NCBI GenBank assembly: GCA_947385955.1
Contig: CANDNA010000021.1
Location: 1 to 59,637, forward strand
Length of the DNA stretch: 59,637 nt
Direction of reading: 5' to 3'
Source: an uncultured Clostridia bacterium
GTDB taxonomy: Bacteria; Bacillota; Clostridia; Lachnospirales; Lachnospiraceae
Shown here: positions 51,901 through 59,527 of the stretch, in pieces
Numbering within the stretch: the first letter of the stretch is position 1
Layout: every line of letters begins with the position of its first letter
Position numbers and translations under genes: made by a program
The notes under the pieces: generated by a model
Seen by the model: the letters and a program-made list of their open reading frames with translations, nothing else
What the model was told of the DNA's origin: nothing
Databases searched by the model: none

Positions 51901-54013
51901 TATGTGCATTTCCAGTTATACGTGCCTGCAGAATGCAAGAAACAAATATATGAAGGTGGATGACGGCACGGAAGAAAATGTGGTCAAGGGTCTGTTCAGC
52001 GGATGGCTGGAAGAGCCGGAACTGGATGATACAAAGCAGCAGTTTAAAAAGGGGAATGACTATATCCAGAGTGTAACCATGCACAGTGTGGCTTATCTGC
52101 CGGATTATGCATTTGATAACTGCGAAAATCTGGAGTCCGTTTCACTGGGAGCGGGGATGAAGGATATCGGTACGGCGCCTTTCAGAGGATGTACCAAGCT
52201 GACCGGTGTAGGCGGCAATGAGAAGTTTATCGGAGAAAACGGCATTGTATATTCTGTCAATGCAGACGGCAAATACATCATTGAAGAGTGTCTGCCGGCA
52301 AGAGGTTCTCTGGTGGGTTCTCCGGCAGTCAATACGGAAAACGACCCGCTGCTTGCCAAAGTGGGATATCTTAAGGAAGGGGCGTTTGAGGACTGTGATG
52401 AAATTTCAGAGGTGGATCTGTCAGGAACGGACGGTGTGGATACGATTCCCCAGAAAACATTCCGGGATTGTGAACATCTGACCAGCGTCATCCTGCCTGA
52501 ATCGGTACATTCCATTCAGGATGAGGCATTTGCCAATATTGATCGTGCTACTGTGGAGATCAGAGGCCGTGAAGTGGACATCGCTACCAATGCTTTTGAA
52601 CATTTGCCCACGGTTACGATTTATACGCACAGGGACAGTGCCGCCGCGAGATATGCGGATTATCATCAGATCAATCTGAAACTGATGGAGGAGACCCATA
52701 AGGTCACTTTTGTGGACTATGACGGGACTGTGCTGGGAATAGAGTTTGTGGATGACGGGAAAGATGCGGTCCCGCCGCAGAATCCGGAGAGGAACGGATA
52801 CCGTTTTACCGGCTGGAGCGGAAGCTATCAGAGTGTGTATGAGGATCGGACCATAATCGCACAGTATATACCAAATACAGGAGATCCGGCAGATCCCAAT
52901 AACCCGAATAATAAACCTGGCGGCGACGGCAGCGGCGGGAATGGGAACAACGGAAATAACAGCAACAATAACAACAGCAATAACAGCAACAACAGTTCCA
53001 GCAGCAGTGATGATGATGACGATGACGACGATGATGATGACGACGATGACGATGATGAGATCCATACCGTAACAGTCATCAACGGAATGGGAAGCGGACG
53101 CTACAGAGAGGGCCGTACCGTAACCATTACGGCCAATCCGGCTCCGGAGGGACAGAGTTTTCATTACTGGACAACAGAATCCGAGAATGTGGTTCTGGCC
53201 AATGCACAGAATTCCACCACTACCTTTACGATGCCTGATAACCGGGTGACGGTAACTGCCAATTACAAAGAGGGTACCGGCGGCAGCGGCACCACATACA
53301 GTACGACAGCGCCTGTTGTCAGCACTGGCGGCGGCAATGGCTCCGGAGGCGGCAGCGGTTCGGGAGATGGCAGCGGTACCGGCACAGACGGTACCGGTGA
53401 TGGCACCACTACGGTATCTGATGGATTGCCTGGCGGCAATACCAGAGTGGTGATTTCCAAACCTGGTATTTCCAATACCGGTGTGGCATCTGCGACAGTA
53501 GAAGGTTCAGACGACGACTTTGTGGTGATGATTACACAGAGTGATATAGCAGAGCAGGAGGTACAGAACGCATTGCTGAAGGAATTTGGAAGTCTGGACA
53601 ATATTGTCTATACGGCAATGGACATTTCCCTGTATGATTCTACGGGAACAGTGCCGATATCGGATGTATCAGGACTCCGGGTGAATATTACCATGCCGCT
53701 TCCTGATGCACAGATCAGTTATGGCGGCAACAACAGGGCTGCAGGCGTTGTGGACGGCAGTCTGGATAAGCTGGATGCAAGATATAATACCATTAACGGT
53801 GTAGACTGTATTACCTTTACAGCAACACACTTTTCGCCCTATACAATCTATGTGGATACGGCAAACCTGACAGCGTCAACGGATATGTCTCCGCAGACAG
53901 GTGATCCGATTCACCCGAAATGGTTTCTGGCATTGGGGCTTGCCTGCCTCTCTGTACTCCTGTTTATGAAACGGGATGAAAAGCCAAGAGCCAAAGCAAA
54001 AGCAGCAGTATAA
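48959..54013 (+). CDS. Large BspA-like leucine-rich surface protein with SPQTG sorting signal
   Basis: The 1684-residue product has a signal peptide (about 17-45), leucine-rich BspA/LRR_5 repeats (about 315-740 and 1035-1220; units like IGDKAFVGCSNMQRFE), a Listeria-Bacteroides-type repeat (about 1248-1305, FTGWSGSYQSVYEDRTIIAQ), an Asn/Ser-rich then 16-Asp stretch (about 1351-1366), a divergent InlB-like repeat (about 1367-1437), a Gly/Ser spacer, and at 1644 the sorting motif SPQTGD, a hydrophobic helix and a Lys/Arg-rich tail. SPxTG is a motif used by class B sortases such as that of C. difficile, and a sortase B gene is directly upstream. ATG 48959 follows GGAGAG at 9 bases. Confidence 0.9.
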   Translation: MAKTEKKKNRKLRRRIRRTTAVVMLITSIIVAAIPVPENAAAPRAVEKDPVTGEITKVVRNPEEYAYDYNIGADGQATASPSGVAIGQYTGTDGKVLDTTKPGDYVLNSELFPGYKLDKVADPADKGYTVLEVNGGWSYQWQFEYYPNGSGANNITISKYNATYPSEEVNLRRNIPTAYAQYDEDDILDYKDDLKNGPDVVLLNPTDGDYQFFEKWFKTEYDTYVKEYNAAAAANPPSYPTHSFSMKNLSDEAVYEYFCCQNSTPPALTGNRSSLKGCTLVRVEFPKDDGSPSDWKYIPRWIQEDNPYPDTGIQKDSNGFICGSFVAPVYAIGNGAFTDVKNVKTIYLPESLKFIGDKAFVGCSNMQRFEANNLAAVGNAAFKGCSALDTFVVQNPMERIGAEAFYRTGLQEFNITSSISLIGPGAFAECQNLSKLSFSPGVHTSACEIGKYAFYNCTGLKEISWGNNSSNVKSLGYAAFAMQAGGDSLQEFQFPEIASGDDLGDYCLAGRSNLKKVTMPSERFGRNADVKLPSGLFMDCFSLEQVVFPDDGSYSCGRITFEEDLFYEVSNPDFYVRGPELKNAGNIRSEADPRMSTWSAISIAHEGKTGIPYVYNRNGTDYFEICQDNMIMLIDGNGKLSSCSFHPSIRENPDKKKNLAGNLTIPAEVAGTPVRVVAKDSFGDGNEPNDIKKYIKSLTFPDDGELTTIEDGVFEGCPKLEKVVIGNTMKDIGANAFANCGTDIDAPSSVVLEVVFHSPKGGDYASFKIGQDAFTTGGEPMIFSGDIVKGYAPFEHAMNPSTKITEDGLRVCYKSLSPQNLIVMQNNAENGIGATNAPTLVAYPHYEDVDTDNADYIASIEKAFYDQYGVDRYDEERKKYNDAIAAGQSKEDLEKEGIYGPWIVAEYDADGNKIKPGYFDDYPYSLLDSYENNGNPEYMRPWKQITAPGIEIVEATLKIDIPEGITSIDAADYFDNTLYNGMCISSYTCLQNARNKYMKVDDGTEENVVKGLFSGWLEEPELDDTKQQFKKGNDYIQSVTMHSVAYLPDYAFDNCENLESVSLGAGMKDIGTAPFRGCTKLTGVGGNEKFIGENGIVYSVNADGKYIIEECLPARGSLVGSPAVNTENDPLLAKVGYLKEGAFEDCDEISEVDLSGTDGVDTIPQKTFRDCEHLTSVILPESVHSIQDEAFANIDRATVEIRGREVDIATNAFEHLPTVTIYTHRDSAAARYADYHQINLKLMEETHKVTFVDYDGTVLGIEFVDDGKDAVPPQNPERNGYRFTGWSGSYQSVYEDRTIIAQYIPNTGDPADPNNPNNKPGGDGSGGNGNNGNNSNNNNSNNSNNSSSSSDDDDDDDDDDDDDDDDEIHTVTVINGMGSGRYREGRTVTITANPAPEGQSFHYWTTESENVVLANAQNSTTTFTMPDNRVTVTANYKEGTGGSGTTYSTTAPVVSTGGGNGSGGGSGSGDGSGTGTDGTGDGTTTVSDGLPGGNTRVVISKPGISNTGVASATVEGSDDDFVVMITQSDIAEQEVQNALLKEFGSLDNIVYTAMDISLYDSTGTVPISDVSGLRVNITMPLPDAQISYGGNNRAAGVVDGSLDKLDARYNTINGVDCITFTATHFSPYTIYVDTANLTASTDMSPQTGDPIHPKWFLALGLACLSVLLFMKRDEKPRAKAKAAV

Positions 54014-54015
54014 TG

Positions 54016-54060
54016 ATTCATGACAATAGAAAGTCCGCGCAGCGCACTTTCTATTGTTTT
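54016..54060 (+). repeat. Dispersed palindromic element, copy 3
   Basis: ATTCATG, ACAATAGAAAGT (54023-54034), CCGCGCAGCGC centre, ACTTTCTATTGT (54046-54057), TTT. Nearly identical to the reverse complement of copy 1. It begins 3 bases after the surface-protein stop and could serve as its first terminator. Confidence 0.85.
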
Positions 54061-54073
54061 ATGAACAATCCAG

Positions 54074-54112
54074 AAGAACCCCGCCAGTGATAATGAAGGC
54101 AGGGTTCTTTTA
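54074..54112. terminator. Bidirectional terminator between the surface protein and the BFD-like gene
   Basis: AAGAACCC-C-GCC (54074-54085) pairs with GGC-A-GGGTTCTT (54098-54109) and is followed by T. Confidence 0.75.
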
Positions 54113-54137
54113 GCTTGCTGTAAGACGGGAAGATATG

Positions 54138-54320
54138 TTATTTTTCAGAAGTAAATTCTTCCACAAGCCGTTTTACATCATCCAGACAGGCACCACATAC
54201 AGTGCCGGCTCCGGTTGCTTCCTGTACTTCTTCCAGTGTGGTTGCCCCGCCGTCAACAGCTTCCTTGATCATACCGTTGGTCACACTCATACAACTGCAT
54301 ACAATTTTATTTAAATCCAT
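54138..54320 (-). CDS. BFD-like [2Fe-2S]-binding small protein
   Basis: A 60-residue protein with IVCSCMSVTNGMIKEAVDGG and GTVCGACLDDVKRLVEE. Cys 8, 10, 42 and 45 give the Cx1C-x31-Cx2C pattern of bacterioferritin-associated ferredoxin and NirB/NifU-type [2Fe-2S] domains. Stand-alone copies are common in Clostridia; partner unknown. ATG 54320 has GAAAGGATGG upstream; the longer frame lacks a site. Confidence 0.88.
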   Translation of the reverse strand: MDLNKIVCSCMSVTNGMIKEAVDGGATTLEEVQEATGAGTVCGACLDDVKRLVEEFTSEK

Positions 54321-54463
54321 ATTGCACCATCCTTTCTGCGCTTTATTATTTACGGACAGGGAAAATTTATGCAAATATTTTCTGACATTTTCCGACAAAA
54401 TCAATCCATAAGCAACAAAACAGGGCGTTTTGCATAGGATAATAAAAAAGCCGGGAGATTATT

Positions 54464-54736
54464 TTGTTACGAGTAAGAAAACAGGTATATTGCAGCGACA
54501 GATATACCGGAAAAGGAATCACAGTAGCGATTCTGGATACCGGAATTTCCCGGCATCCGGATTTCGGCAGCCGCATCCTGGGGTTTACGGATTTTGTCAA
54601 TGGCAGGGTGGGGCTGTATGATGATGATACGCATGGGACCCATGTGTATGTCAGAAAACACAAGATTGAGAAATGTGAAATGGGGACAAGTCTGGTATGT
54701 ATCAGGCTTGTTTTACATTGTAACATGATGAGATAA
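54464..54736 (+). pseudogene. Subtilase (S8) gene fragment cut after HGTH
   Basis: The first 60 residues match the start of a clostridial subtilisin-like protease: YTGKGITVAILDTGISRHPD with the catalytic Asp and DDDTHGTHV with the catalytic His. Directly after HGTHV, where AG(I/L) should follow, the sequence changes to an unrelated stretch that stops 30 codons later; the Asn and Ser regions are absent, so it cannot be active. The TTG start at 54464 has GGGAG 6 bases upstream. The break at about 54646 marks the left edge of foreign DNA. Confidence 0.75.
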
Positions 54737-54744
54737 GAGAAGCA

Positions 54745-55647
54745 ATGAGAAAGCTGAAAACAGAGGTCATTCACAATCTGATAGCGGCCCATCCAACCAG
54801 TGCGGAGGTGGATTTTATCGTATGGCTTTCCAGATACCAGAATGACGCAGGGATGGTCAGAGGAGTCTACTATAAATCCGTCTGTAAAGACCTGCAGATA
54901 GCGCCCCAGAGCTTCTACAACGTGATCAGAAGCCTGGAGGAAAAAGAAATCATAAAGGTAAGCAAGGACAATGCTTACTTTGGCGATTGGGATATCGAGA
55001 TCATGGGGAATGATTTTTCAAAGGCATCCCTGCGCCCGGGGAAGGCGGCAGAAAATTACCTGGATATGGGGAAGGATGTATTCTATGATCCGGATTTCTT
55101 TGCCCTGAAGGCAAACGAAAAGCTGATGACAATGCTTTATATGATCTATGGCAGCGCTGGCAGCGGCCGTTACCATATCGGGACTCAGAACTTTTTTGAA
55201 AAGTATACGGGCCTTTTCCGGGTAAAAAAGCGTGCCCTGCAGAACTATCTGAACAGGATCCGGAAATTCTTTTCCATTGGCGTGAAGGACAGACAGTTCT
55301 GGATCAGGCCCCTGCAGAAAAGCCAGGGCAGAGAGAGCGGCCATACAGACAGATCAGAACGGGCAAAGCAGATCGCGGGAAGCCTCTGCAGAAGATTCCG
55401 CCTGGAAAATCCCGTACAGGCCCTTTCGGCCATCCGGGAACTGGTAGAGCAATATACTTATAATATCAGTGCAGATTTGGAACCGGTCTTTATGGAAAGC
55501 ATCAAAGACCTGCTGAGCAGGAGGAACGGCTCTGCAAACCCGCGCAGATGGAAAAGGAGGGAGATCAACAAAAAATTCCTGCACAAAATCTTTCTGGAGC
55601 ACCTTCCGAAAGAAGCGCTTTCACAGGGAATGATATCGCCTGTCTGA
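54745..55647 (+). CDS. Winged-helix-like protein of unknown function
   Basis: A 300-residue basic, soluble protein. The N-terminal region (KTEVIHNLIAAHPTSAEVDF, KSVCKDLQIAPQSFYNVIRS, LEEKEIIKVSKDNAYFGDWD) looks like a winged helix-turn-helix, and the whole layout resembles plasmid-type replication initiators, but I cannot name a family. The C-terminus is Arg/Lys-rich. It lies at the presumed edge of accessory DNA, followed 11 bases later by hairpin repeats. An imperfect dyad ACAAGTCTG/CAGGCTTGT lies just upstream (54686-54711). Confidence 0.65.
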   Translation: MRKLKTEVIHNLIAAHPTSAEVDFIVWLSRYQNDAGMVRGVYYKSVCKDLQIAPQSFYNVIRSLEEKEIIKVSKDNAYFGDWDIEIMGNDFSKASLRPGKAAENYLDMGKDVFYDPDFFALKANEKLMTMLYMIYGSAGSGRYHIGTQNFFEKYTGLFRVKKRALQNYLNRIRKFFSIGVKDRQFWIRPLQKSQGRESGHTDRSERAKQIAGSLCRRFRLENPVQALSAIRELVEQYTYNISADLEPVFMESIKDLLSRRNGSANPRRWKRREINKKFLHKIFLEHLPKEALSQGMISPV

Positions 55648-55657
55648 CCGGCTTTTT

Positions 55658-55777
55658 ATAACCTGTCACCAGCCGCCAGGCTGCTGACCTGCGCGCACAT
55701 CAGTGCGCTTCCTTATGATAACCTGTCACCAGCCGTGAGGCTGCTGACCTGCGCGCACATCAGTGCGCTTCCTTATC
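55658..55777. repeat. Two-copy 60-bp tandem repeat with paired hairpins
   Basis: A 60-bp unit starts at 55658 and 55718. Each unit holds two hairpins: CAGCC-loop-GGCTG and GCGCAC-ATCA-GTGCGC. The first loop differs between copies (GCCA versus GTGA) while the stem is unchanged. A short piece of the unit start (ATAACCTGTC) recurs near 58745. Confidence 0.85.
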
Positions 55778-55812
55778 ATACCATAAATTTGATATTTTCA
55801 GATCAGAAGAAC

Positions 55813-55839
55813 ACAGAGCCTGGCAGCTCTGTTTTTTTA
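55813..55839 (+). terminator. Rho-independent terminator
   Basis: ACAGAGC (55813-55819), loop CTGGCA, GCTCTGT (55826-55832), then seven T. It would end transcription from the 54745 gene past the repeats. Confidence 0.85.
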
Positions 55840-56347
55840 TTGTCATGAAATTGCAGGAGCCGGTTTCACTGTGGATAAAAATGAGCTTTGTTCTAATTTT
55901 ACAACATAAAAGAGAAGAGGCAGATTCCAGTTTTGCAACACAGAAAAAGAAAGCATTCCAGATTTACAGCAAAGTCAGCAAAATAATTCTAAAAACAGGA
56001 CAGAAAACAGGGGACAGCATTCCAAAATCATGCATGTATGAAACGTAAGAAAACACAGGAATTATGGGAGTTTCAGATCAAAAACGGAGGGGAGCATATT
56101 TTCTCTCCTATATTGGTTTTATAAATTGCCATCCTGGCAATATACTTCAGCTGCGCAGGGCGCTTTGAAAGCAAGTTTCACCTGTTACAAAGACAATCTT
56201 TCTTGTCCCCGGATATTTTTTCCCCTATAATATGTTTAGATAATGGATAAGGAGAGATGGGGGAGATTATACGGGAGGAAACAAAAAGACCGGAAAGTAG
56301 AAGCAAGTTTTACAGTACCTGTATGGAAGCGATAGTGGGAGGCGACT
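55840..56347. other. Gene-poor AT-rich stretch before the STAND ATPase
   Basis: No convincing gene. A possible 67-codon frame at 55845-56048 is Lys-rich with no ribosome site and is not credited. The stretch 56205-56245 is AT-rich with TATAATATG (56226-56234), a plausible -10 for the next gene, but no good -35 is seen at 17 bases. Confidence 0.5.
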
Positions 56348-58598
56348 ATGTGGAAGTGGATAAAAAAACAGGGAACTAAAATCATAAATAAATTGTTTTT
56401 TACAAATATAGGCGGGGATTATGTCGGCCGGGATAAGATTGTACATGAGCATTACGAATATAAAGAGAAGGTGTTTGAAAACCTTACCCCGATGGCCGAT
56501 GCAAAACCGGTCTGGTACTTTACAGGTCGGGAAACGGAACTTGACAGCCTGCGTAAGGGGATTGGCCAGGGTGAGAAAGCGGTGCTTGTCAGCGGGATGG
56601 GAGGGATCGGCAAGACACAGATCTGCAGGACCCTGTACCAGGAATATCTGACCGGGAAAGGGAAGGGGCTGTTCAGCCACATCGGGTATTTTACCTATGA
56701 TACAGATTTAGGGACGACACTTGTAAACGGGATGGGGATCCATATTTCTTCAGATGAGGAGGAGAACCGGGAGGCGGCATGGGGAAAACTGTATGACGTA
56801 TCCAGGACAGGCCGTCTTTTGCTGTTTGTGGATAACTTTAACAACTCCCTCCAGGCTGATCCGGATATGGAACGGCTATGCAGGCTGCAGGGGGCGCTGG
56901 TGGTCAGCTCCAGGAGAAAATCCCTGGGGGATTTTCTGAAACCTTATCCAATCGGCTTTTTGTCGATGGAGGAATGCCGGAAAATCTATGAAAAGATACA
57001 GAAAGAGGGCGGGAGAATCGTCCATGAGGAAGAAACAGGGAGCCTTTGTTATATCATTGAAAAGCTGGCCGGGTTCCATACGATTACGGTTGAGTTCCTT
57101 TCTTTCCTGGCCAGGACAAAGCACTGGGATGCTGACAGGCTGAGGCAGGAGCTGGAGCAGAAAGGATTCCGCCTGCAGTTCCATAAAGATGGAGAGAAGG
57201 CAAAAAATATCCAGGAATCTTATGAAGCATTGTATGATTTGTCGGAGCTGTCAGAAGGGGAGAAGAATATCCTGGAGGCATTTTCTGTATTCCCGTATCT
57301 GCCCTTAGATTTTGAAACACTGAACCGGTGGCTTTTGAAGGATGCCGGGGCCGGTGAAGAGGATGATATCATTGAGGGCCTGTATCAGAAGGGGTGGCTG
57401 CAGTTCTTTGGGGAGCAGGACAGTTATGCGATGCACCCGGTGTTTGCAAAGTTTATTTATGATAAGTGTAAGCCTGCGGCAGAGGGGCATATGGGGATGA
57501 TAGAGGCATGTGAGGATGATATCAGGATACCGAAGGATGGATATGTGTTGGAATGTCAGAAATATCTGCCATTTGCAATGGAATTGATGAATAAGATAAA
57601 GATAGACGAAGGGGAGGTATGGAGAGGGTTTTCAGGGCATATAGCGAAGTCGCTTAGTTATGCAGGAATGTATAAAAGTGCCGAGAGGATTTATGAAGAA
57701 ATCAAAAGGAACTGTGAGGGAGAGTTGGGGGAGAGGCATCCGGATACGGAGGGCAGTTATAATAATCTGGCCTATGTATATGTCCGACAGGGAAAGTATA
57801 GGGAAGCGGAAGAATTATTCAGGAAGGCGCTGAAGATAAGAGAAGAAATAGTGAGAGAGAGACATCCGGGTACAGCGAGCAGTTATGATAATCAGGCATC
57901 TTTATATGCCATCCAGGGAAAATATAAGAAAGCGGAAGAATTATACAGGAAAGCACTGGAGATAAGAAAAGAAATAGTGGGAGAGAGACATCCGGATACA
58001 GCGAGCAGTTATAATAATCTGGCATCTTTATATGCCAGCCAGGAAAAATATAAGGAAGCGGAAGAATTATACAGGAAAGCACTGAAGATAAGAGAAGAAA
58101 TGCAGGGGGAGAGGCATCCGGATACGGAGGGCAGTTATAATAATCTGGCCTATGTATATGCCATCCAGGGGAAGTATAAGGAAGCGGAAGAATTATACAG
58201 GAAGGCGCTGAAGATAAGTGGAGAAATACTGGGGGAGAGACATCTGTCTACTGCGGACAGTTATGATAATCTAGCCTATGTATATGATAGCCAAGGAAAG
58301 TATAAGGAAGCGGAAGAATTATATAGAAAGGCACTGAAAATAAGAGAAGAAATGCAGGGGGGGGAGGCATCCGGATACAGCGTTTAGTTATCATAATCTG
58401 GCCTATGTATATGCCAGCCAGGGAAGGTATAAGGAAGCGGAAGAATTATATACCAAAGCATTAAAAATAAGTGAAGATATGTTAGGAAAAAACCATCCAA
58501 CTACCGCAATTTTCACTAAGAATCTGGCATCTTTGTATCAAAGGCAGGGAAGGCATGAGGAAGCGGAAAAATTACTTCAGAGAATCCCGGAGATTTAA
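56348..58598 (+). pseudogene. NB-ARC/STAND ATPase with TPR sensor, frame broken at a G8 tract
   Basis: The frame from ATG 56348 (GGGAGG upstream) encodes 679 residues and stops at 58387. The N-terminus has NIGGDYVGRDKI, a short motif often seen in bacterial STAND proteins, then Walker A GMGGIGKTQ (about 83-91), Walker B LLLFVDNFNN (about 161) and LVVSSRR. From about 435 come TPRs with a 42-residue (126-bp) period (NNLAYVYVRQGKYREAEELF). At 58357-58364 eight G replace a seven-base segment of sister repeats, a +1 shift. In the next frame about 76 further codons continue two TPR units to a stop at 58596. Intact, it would be about 750 residues, of the type found in immunity systems. May be phase-variable, decayed or a sequencing error. 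Confidence 0.85.
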
Positions 58599-58636
58599 CA
58601 AAGGAAACAGGCGTACAAGAGAATAATAGGTAGGTC

Positions 58637-58682
58637 AGAAGCCTTGCTTTTCCAATGTTTCTGGAAAATCAAGGCTTCTTTA
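58637..58682 (+). terminator. Terminator after the STAND ATPase gene
   Basis: AGAAGCCTTGCTTTTCCA (58637-58654) pairs with 58662-58679 with one mismatch, followed by TT. The remaining gap to 58986 holds a stray TATAAT near 58770 and the dinJ promoter; nothing else seen. Confidence 0.75.
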
Positions 58683-58928
58683 ATATGTATTGAAACCTGT
58701 GCTGAGTGGCCAGTATGGAATAGAAGATCCGCTTTTTGTTTTATGATAACCTGTCTTTCTGCAATATGCTATAATGCCCCTCCTTTCTTCTTGGTAACAT
58801 TGACAGCAGGTTTTTAGCATTGGTTTTGCATAACAACAGAAGCAGGTTACAGATCAGAAAAGCGAGCCTGCAGGATGCGGATTTTTTACACTCAAAGTGT
58901 ATCCTGAAACAGTTTTTCGTGCAAAGTA

Positions 58929-58956
58929 TTGTATTTTTGTGCAGATAATATATGAT
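58929..58956 (+). promoter_or_regulatory. Candidate promoter of the dinJ gene
   Basis: TTGTAT (58929-58934) and TATGAT (58951-58956) with 16-base spacing, 30 bases before the start. In such systems the antitoxin usually binds its own promoter; no clear operator repeat is visible. Confidence 0.5.
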
Positions 58957-58986
58957 ATGAGCACTGACAAGAAGGGAGATGGTTGT

Positions 58987-59265
58987 ATGGCTGGTTCTAC
59001 TACGAATATCAGTATCCGTATGGATTCGGATTTGAAAACACAGGCCGATGCTTTGTTTTGGGAACTTGGCATGAGCTTATCCACAGCATTTAATATCTTT
59101 GTTCGTCAATCCCTCCGGGAGGGGAGGATTCCTTTTGACATTTCTTTGAATCAACCCAACAGGGAAACCATTGCGGCTATGCTAGAAGTGGAAAGGATTG
59201 CAAAAGATCCGTCTGTGAAGGGATATACAGATTTGGATGAATTATTTGCAGATTTAAAGTCATGA
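58987..59265 (+). CDS. dinJ: RelB/DinJ-family antitoxin (orphan)
   Basis: A 92-residue ribbon-helix-helix antitoxin: STTNISIRMDSDLKTQADAL, FWELGMSLSTAFNIFVRQSL and the C-terminal toxin-binding part ending KGYTDLDELFADLKS. The usual YafQ/RelE toxin should start in the overlapping ATGA at 59262, but that frame gives only 31 codons with no toxin features. So the antitoxin stands alone. AAGGGAGATGGTTGT precedes ATG 58987. Confidence 0.9.
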   Translation: MAGSTTNISIRMDSDLKTQADALFWELGMSLSTAFNIFVRQSLREGRIPFDISLNQPNRETIAAMLEVERIAKDPSVKGYTDLDELFADLKS

Positions 59266-59337
59266 GAAAAACAAAAAGAAATCCGTCGTCTGAGAAACGA
59301 AAACGAATTTTTGAAGAGGCAAGCGTTTTTTTGCTGA
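59266..59337 (+). pseudogene. IS3-family OrfA C-terminal remnant
   Basis: Directly after the dinJ stop and in the same frame, 23 codons read EKQKEIRRLRNENEFLKRQA, then FFC and a stop. The EIRRLRNENEFLK heptads are the leucine-zipper-like end of IS3-family transposase OrfA. Neither the helix-turn-helix part nor OrfB is present. It probably replaced the toxin gene. Confidence 0.65.
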
Positions 59338-59431
59338 CAGCTGTCAACCACCTATAGAAGGCAGAGAATGATGTTCCTTGCCATAAAAACTGATCAAGGG
59401 GGAAATTTTTTTCTATTGCCGGATGTTAAAC

Positions 59432-59460
59432 GTGACACGGCAGGCATTTTTTTGTATAAT
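59432..59460 (+). promoter_or_regulatory. Sigma-A promoter of the last gene
   Basis: GTGACA (59432-59437) and a perfect TATAAT (59455-59460) with 17-base spacing, 67 bases before the GTG start. Confidence 0.7.
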
Positions 59461-59527
59461 TAAAGTGTGGCAGGAGCAGGCTATATCGTATCTTGTACCA
59501 CAGATTTTTAGAAATCGAGGTGTTAAA

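Noticed and set aside
52828-53082. Poly-Ser/poly-Leu minus-strand frame
   Set aside because: Antisense of the poly-Asp and Asn/Ser tract of the surface protein.
55658-55777. Possible CRISPR array
   Set aside because: Two directly adjacent 60-bp copies with no spacers and no cas genes; it is a tandem hairpin repeat.
55845-56048. 67-codon plus-strand frame
   Set aside because: Lys-rich, no ribosome site, no domain, in AT-rich spacer DNA.
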